Below the pieces are notes generated by a model. It was given only the letters and a program-made list of their open reading frames with translations, was not told the origin of the DNA and made no database searches. A stretch of DNA of 64,000 nucleotides, from NCBI GenBank assembly GCA_030062745.1, contig CP099841.1, forward strand, positions 2,790,001 through 2,854,000. Direction: 5' to 3'. Below, in pieces: positions 62,435-64,000 of this stretch (position 1 is the first letter of the stretch; each line of letters opens with the position of its first letter). The translations under genes were made by a program, and so were the position numbers. This DNA is from Capitulum mitella. Taxonomy: Eukaryota > Arthropoda > Thecostraca > Pollicipedomorpha > Pollicipedidae.

Positions 62435-62956
62435 CCTGTCTCCTACTCTGATGGCTTTGCTTGTCCAGTCTCCTGCTGTGACGGGTCCGCTGGCCCGGTC
62501 TCCTGCTGTGATGGCTCCGCTGGTCCGATCTCTTGCTGTGGCCGCTCCACTGGTCCGGTCTCCTGCTGTGACCGCTCCACCGGTCCGGTCTCCTGTTGTG
62601 ACCGCTGCGCCGGTCCGGTCTCCTGTTGTGACCGTTGCGCCGGTCCGGTCGCCTGCTGTGACCGCTACGCCGGTCCGGTCTCCTGCTGTGACGGGTCCAC
62701 TGGTCCAATCTCTTGCTGTGGCCGCTCCACTGGTCCGATCTCTTGTTGTGACCGTTCCGCCGGTCCGATCTCCTGCTGTGACCGCTCCGCCGGTCCGGTC
62801 TCCTGTTGTGACCGCTGCGCCGGTCCGGTCTCCTGTTGTGATCGCTGCGCCGGTCCGGTCTCCTGTTGTGACCGCTCCGCCGGTCCGGTCTCCTGCTGTG
62901 ACCGCTCCGCCGGCCCGGTCTCCTGTTGTGACCGCTGCGCCGGTCCGGTCTCCTGC
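62435..62956. repeat. 30-bp minisatellite
   Basis: The unit begins CCGGTCTCCTGYTGTGACCG and continues CTSCGCCGGT. Starts at 62435, 62465, 62495 and so on to 62945 keep an exact 30-bp phase, about 17 units. Variants differ mainly at CTGCTGTG/CTGTTGTG and at the CTCCAC/CTGCGC/CTCCGC triplets. Because 30 is a multiple of three, all frames stay open and read as ten-residue repeats (for example AGPVSCCDRS). Confidence 0.95.
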
Positions 62957-64000
62957 CCGGAGCGCTCTACAGCTCCAGGCCGGTCCGCGGCGGATCAGTC
63001 GAGGTCCCTGTCCGGCAGCACGGCGGCGCCGCCCTGAGCGGCCGCCGGTGCCGGTTTGGGCCGCCGGCCGGCGCCGTCTGTGCCGCCAATCCGATTACCC
63101 GTCAAGAGGTGCCGACAGCCGGCGGGTGCTGTACCGGCCCCGGCTTCGGTCAGGGTGACCGCGTCAGCAGGCGAGGTTCACACGAAGCGGGCGCGCGGGG
63201 CGACCCCGCGTCCGTGTTTAACAGGAACCCGTCACTGACCGGCTTAGACGGCCAGCGCGATGGTTAACACGACGCTGATAGCAATCAGGCGCAACAAAGA
63301 ACGGGCCCCGACCATCAGCGCTCAGTGGTGAGAAAGTTGTCGAGACGGACCTCCACCCCCGCCATCCGGGTCATCCGACAACCCCCTCGGTCTGTGGCAG
63401 GCGGGCTGAGCCGCGGCAGTCAAGCCCCATCCGTCACACCCGGCACGGCCGTCACGGCCGCGCCGGGCGGCGGCAGCGGCGGCGGCTGCGGTGGACCCGG
63501 CGCCTCCAGACGGGCCGGCGCTCCGATCGGCCATAAATCGTCCGCCAACGAGCCTGTTGTGAGCGGGCGGCGGCCGCGGGCGGCGCCGTCTCCGCTGGGC
63601 GGCCGCCGGCGCGCCTCGGCCGCCGACAGGGGCCGCCGCCGCGCGGCCGCCGCCGGCCGGCCGTCGTCGGGGGTCCGGGCCTGTCGCCCGGCCGGCCGCA
63701 GACGGCCAGCCAGACGGCCGGCTGATCACAGACGGCCCGCGGCGAACTGGCGGGACGAGGGGCGCGGCGAGCCCACCGGCCGGGCCGGGCCGGGTCTTCT
63801 CGTTCCTCCCTTCTTCTTTGTTTTGTTTTGTATGTCTGTTCGCTTGTCTGTCTGCCTGTGCGCCTGAGTTCGTGTTCCTCTGTCGGCCAGTCTTCATCTC
63901 GTTTATTCTATTTTTTTCTAGAACTCAAGTCACTCTCCTCTCCTTTCATACATAACTTTTTCACTTTCTCTCCACATACATCATGTTTTACCATAGCTTC
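62957..64000. other. GC island and pyrimidine-rich right edge
   Basis: A GC island to about 63,790 holds GGCGGCGGC and GGCCGGCC strings. The last 200 bases are T/C-rich with TGTCTGTCTGCCTG repeats at about 63,836-63,860. No gene recognised. Confidence 0.45.

Overview
This window looks like nuclear DNA of a protostome animal, most likely an arthropod and perhaps a crustacean. The evidence is an intron-split Toll receptor of the arthropod Toll-6/7/8/18-wheeler type, a transposon-borne gene of a family I know from arthropod genomes, very low gene density, no operons, and many micro- and minisatellites. The species cannot be fixed from the sequence. Base composition is strongly mosaic: moderately AT-rich DNA alternates with islands of about 0.5-2 kb that are extremely G+C rich and full of GGCCGGCC-like strings. 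The GC figures here are by eye.

Left part (1-32 kb). After AT-rich DNA and a degenerate 62-63 bp minisatellite comes a complete-looking DNA transposon at 2599-5318. It has inverted ends of about 115-125 bp starting CACTGG, a TTA duplication on each side, and an internal gene broken by a frameshift and a stop codon. From 5.3 to 32 kb I find no gene. This stretch holds GC islands, several tandem arrays (21-22, 27, 31/62 and about 174 bp periods), a 10-bp-phased TGACCT array, and perfect hairpins.

Centre (32.3-37.2 kb). The one convincing cellular gene is a Toll-like receptor on the minus strand. Exon 1 holds a signal peptide and N-cap. A 724-bp phase-0 intron follows, then a 3.3-kb exon with about 22 leucine-rich repeats, a cysteine-rich LRRCT/LRRNT pair, a second repeat block, a membrane segment and a TIR domain. 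One extra base breaks the frame at about 34,569. No initiator ATG is visible in exon 1, so a further upstream exon is likely.

Right part (37-64 kb). Mostly gene-poor DNA. It has an 89-bp compound minisatellite at 40.9-41.4 kb. At 44240-46207 lies a hAT-like non-autonomous transposon with an 8-bp target duplication, filled by a higher-order minisatellite. Further on are a perfect 15-bp-arm hairpin at 50 kb, a GATA-motif array at 49.2 kb, a large GC island at 53.5-55.4 kb, arrays of 46, 26 and 30 bp, and a small ORF at 59042-59272 that looks like a secreted six-cysteine peptide precursor.

The genes do not form a pathway within the window. The most notable signals are the two transposons with matching ends and target duplications, the higher-order minisatellites (one clearly inside a transposon, one possibly), the unknown cysteine-rich peptide precursor, and the Toll gene's defects.
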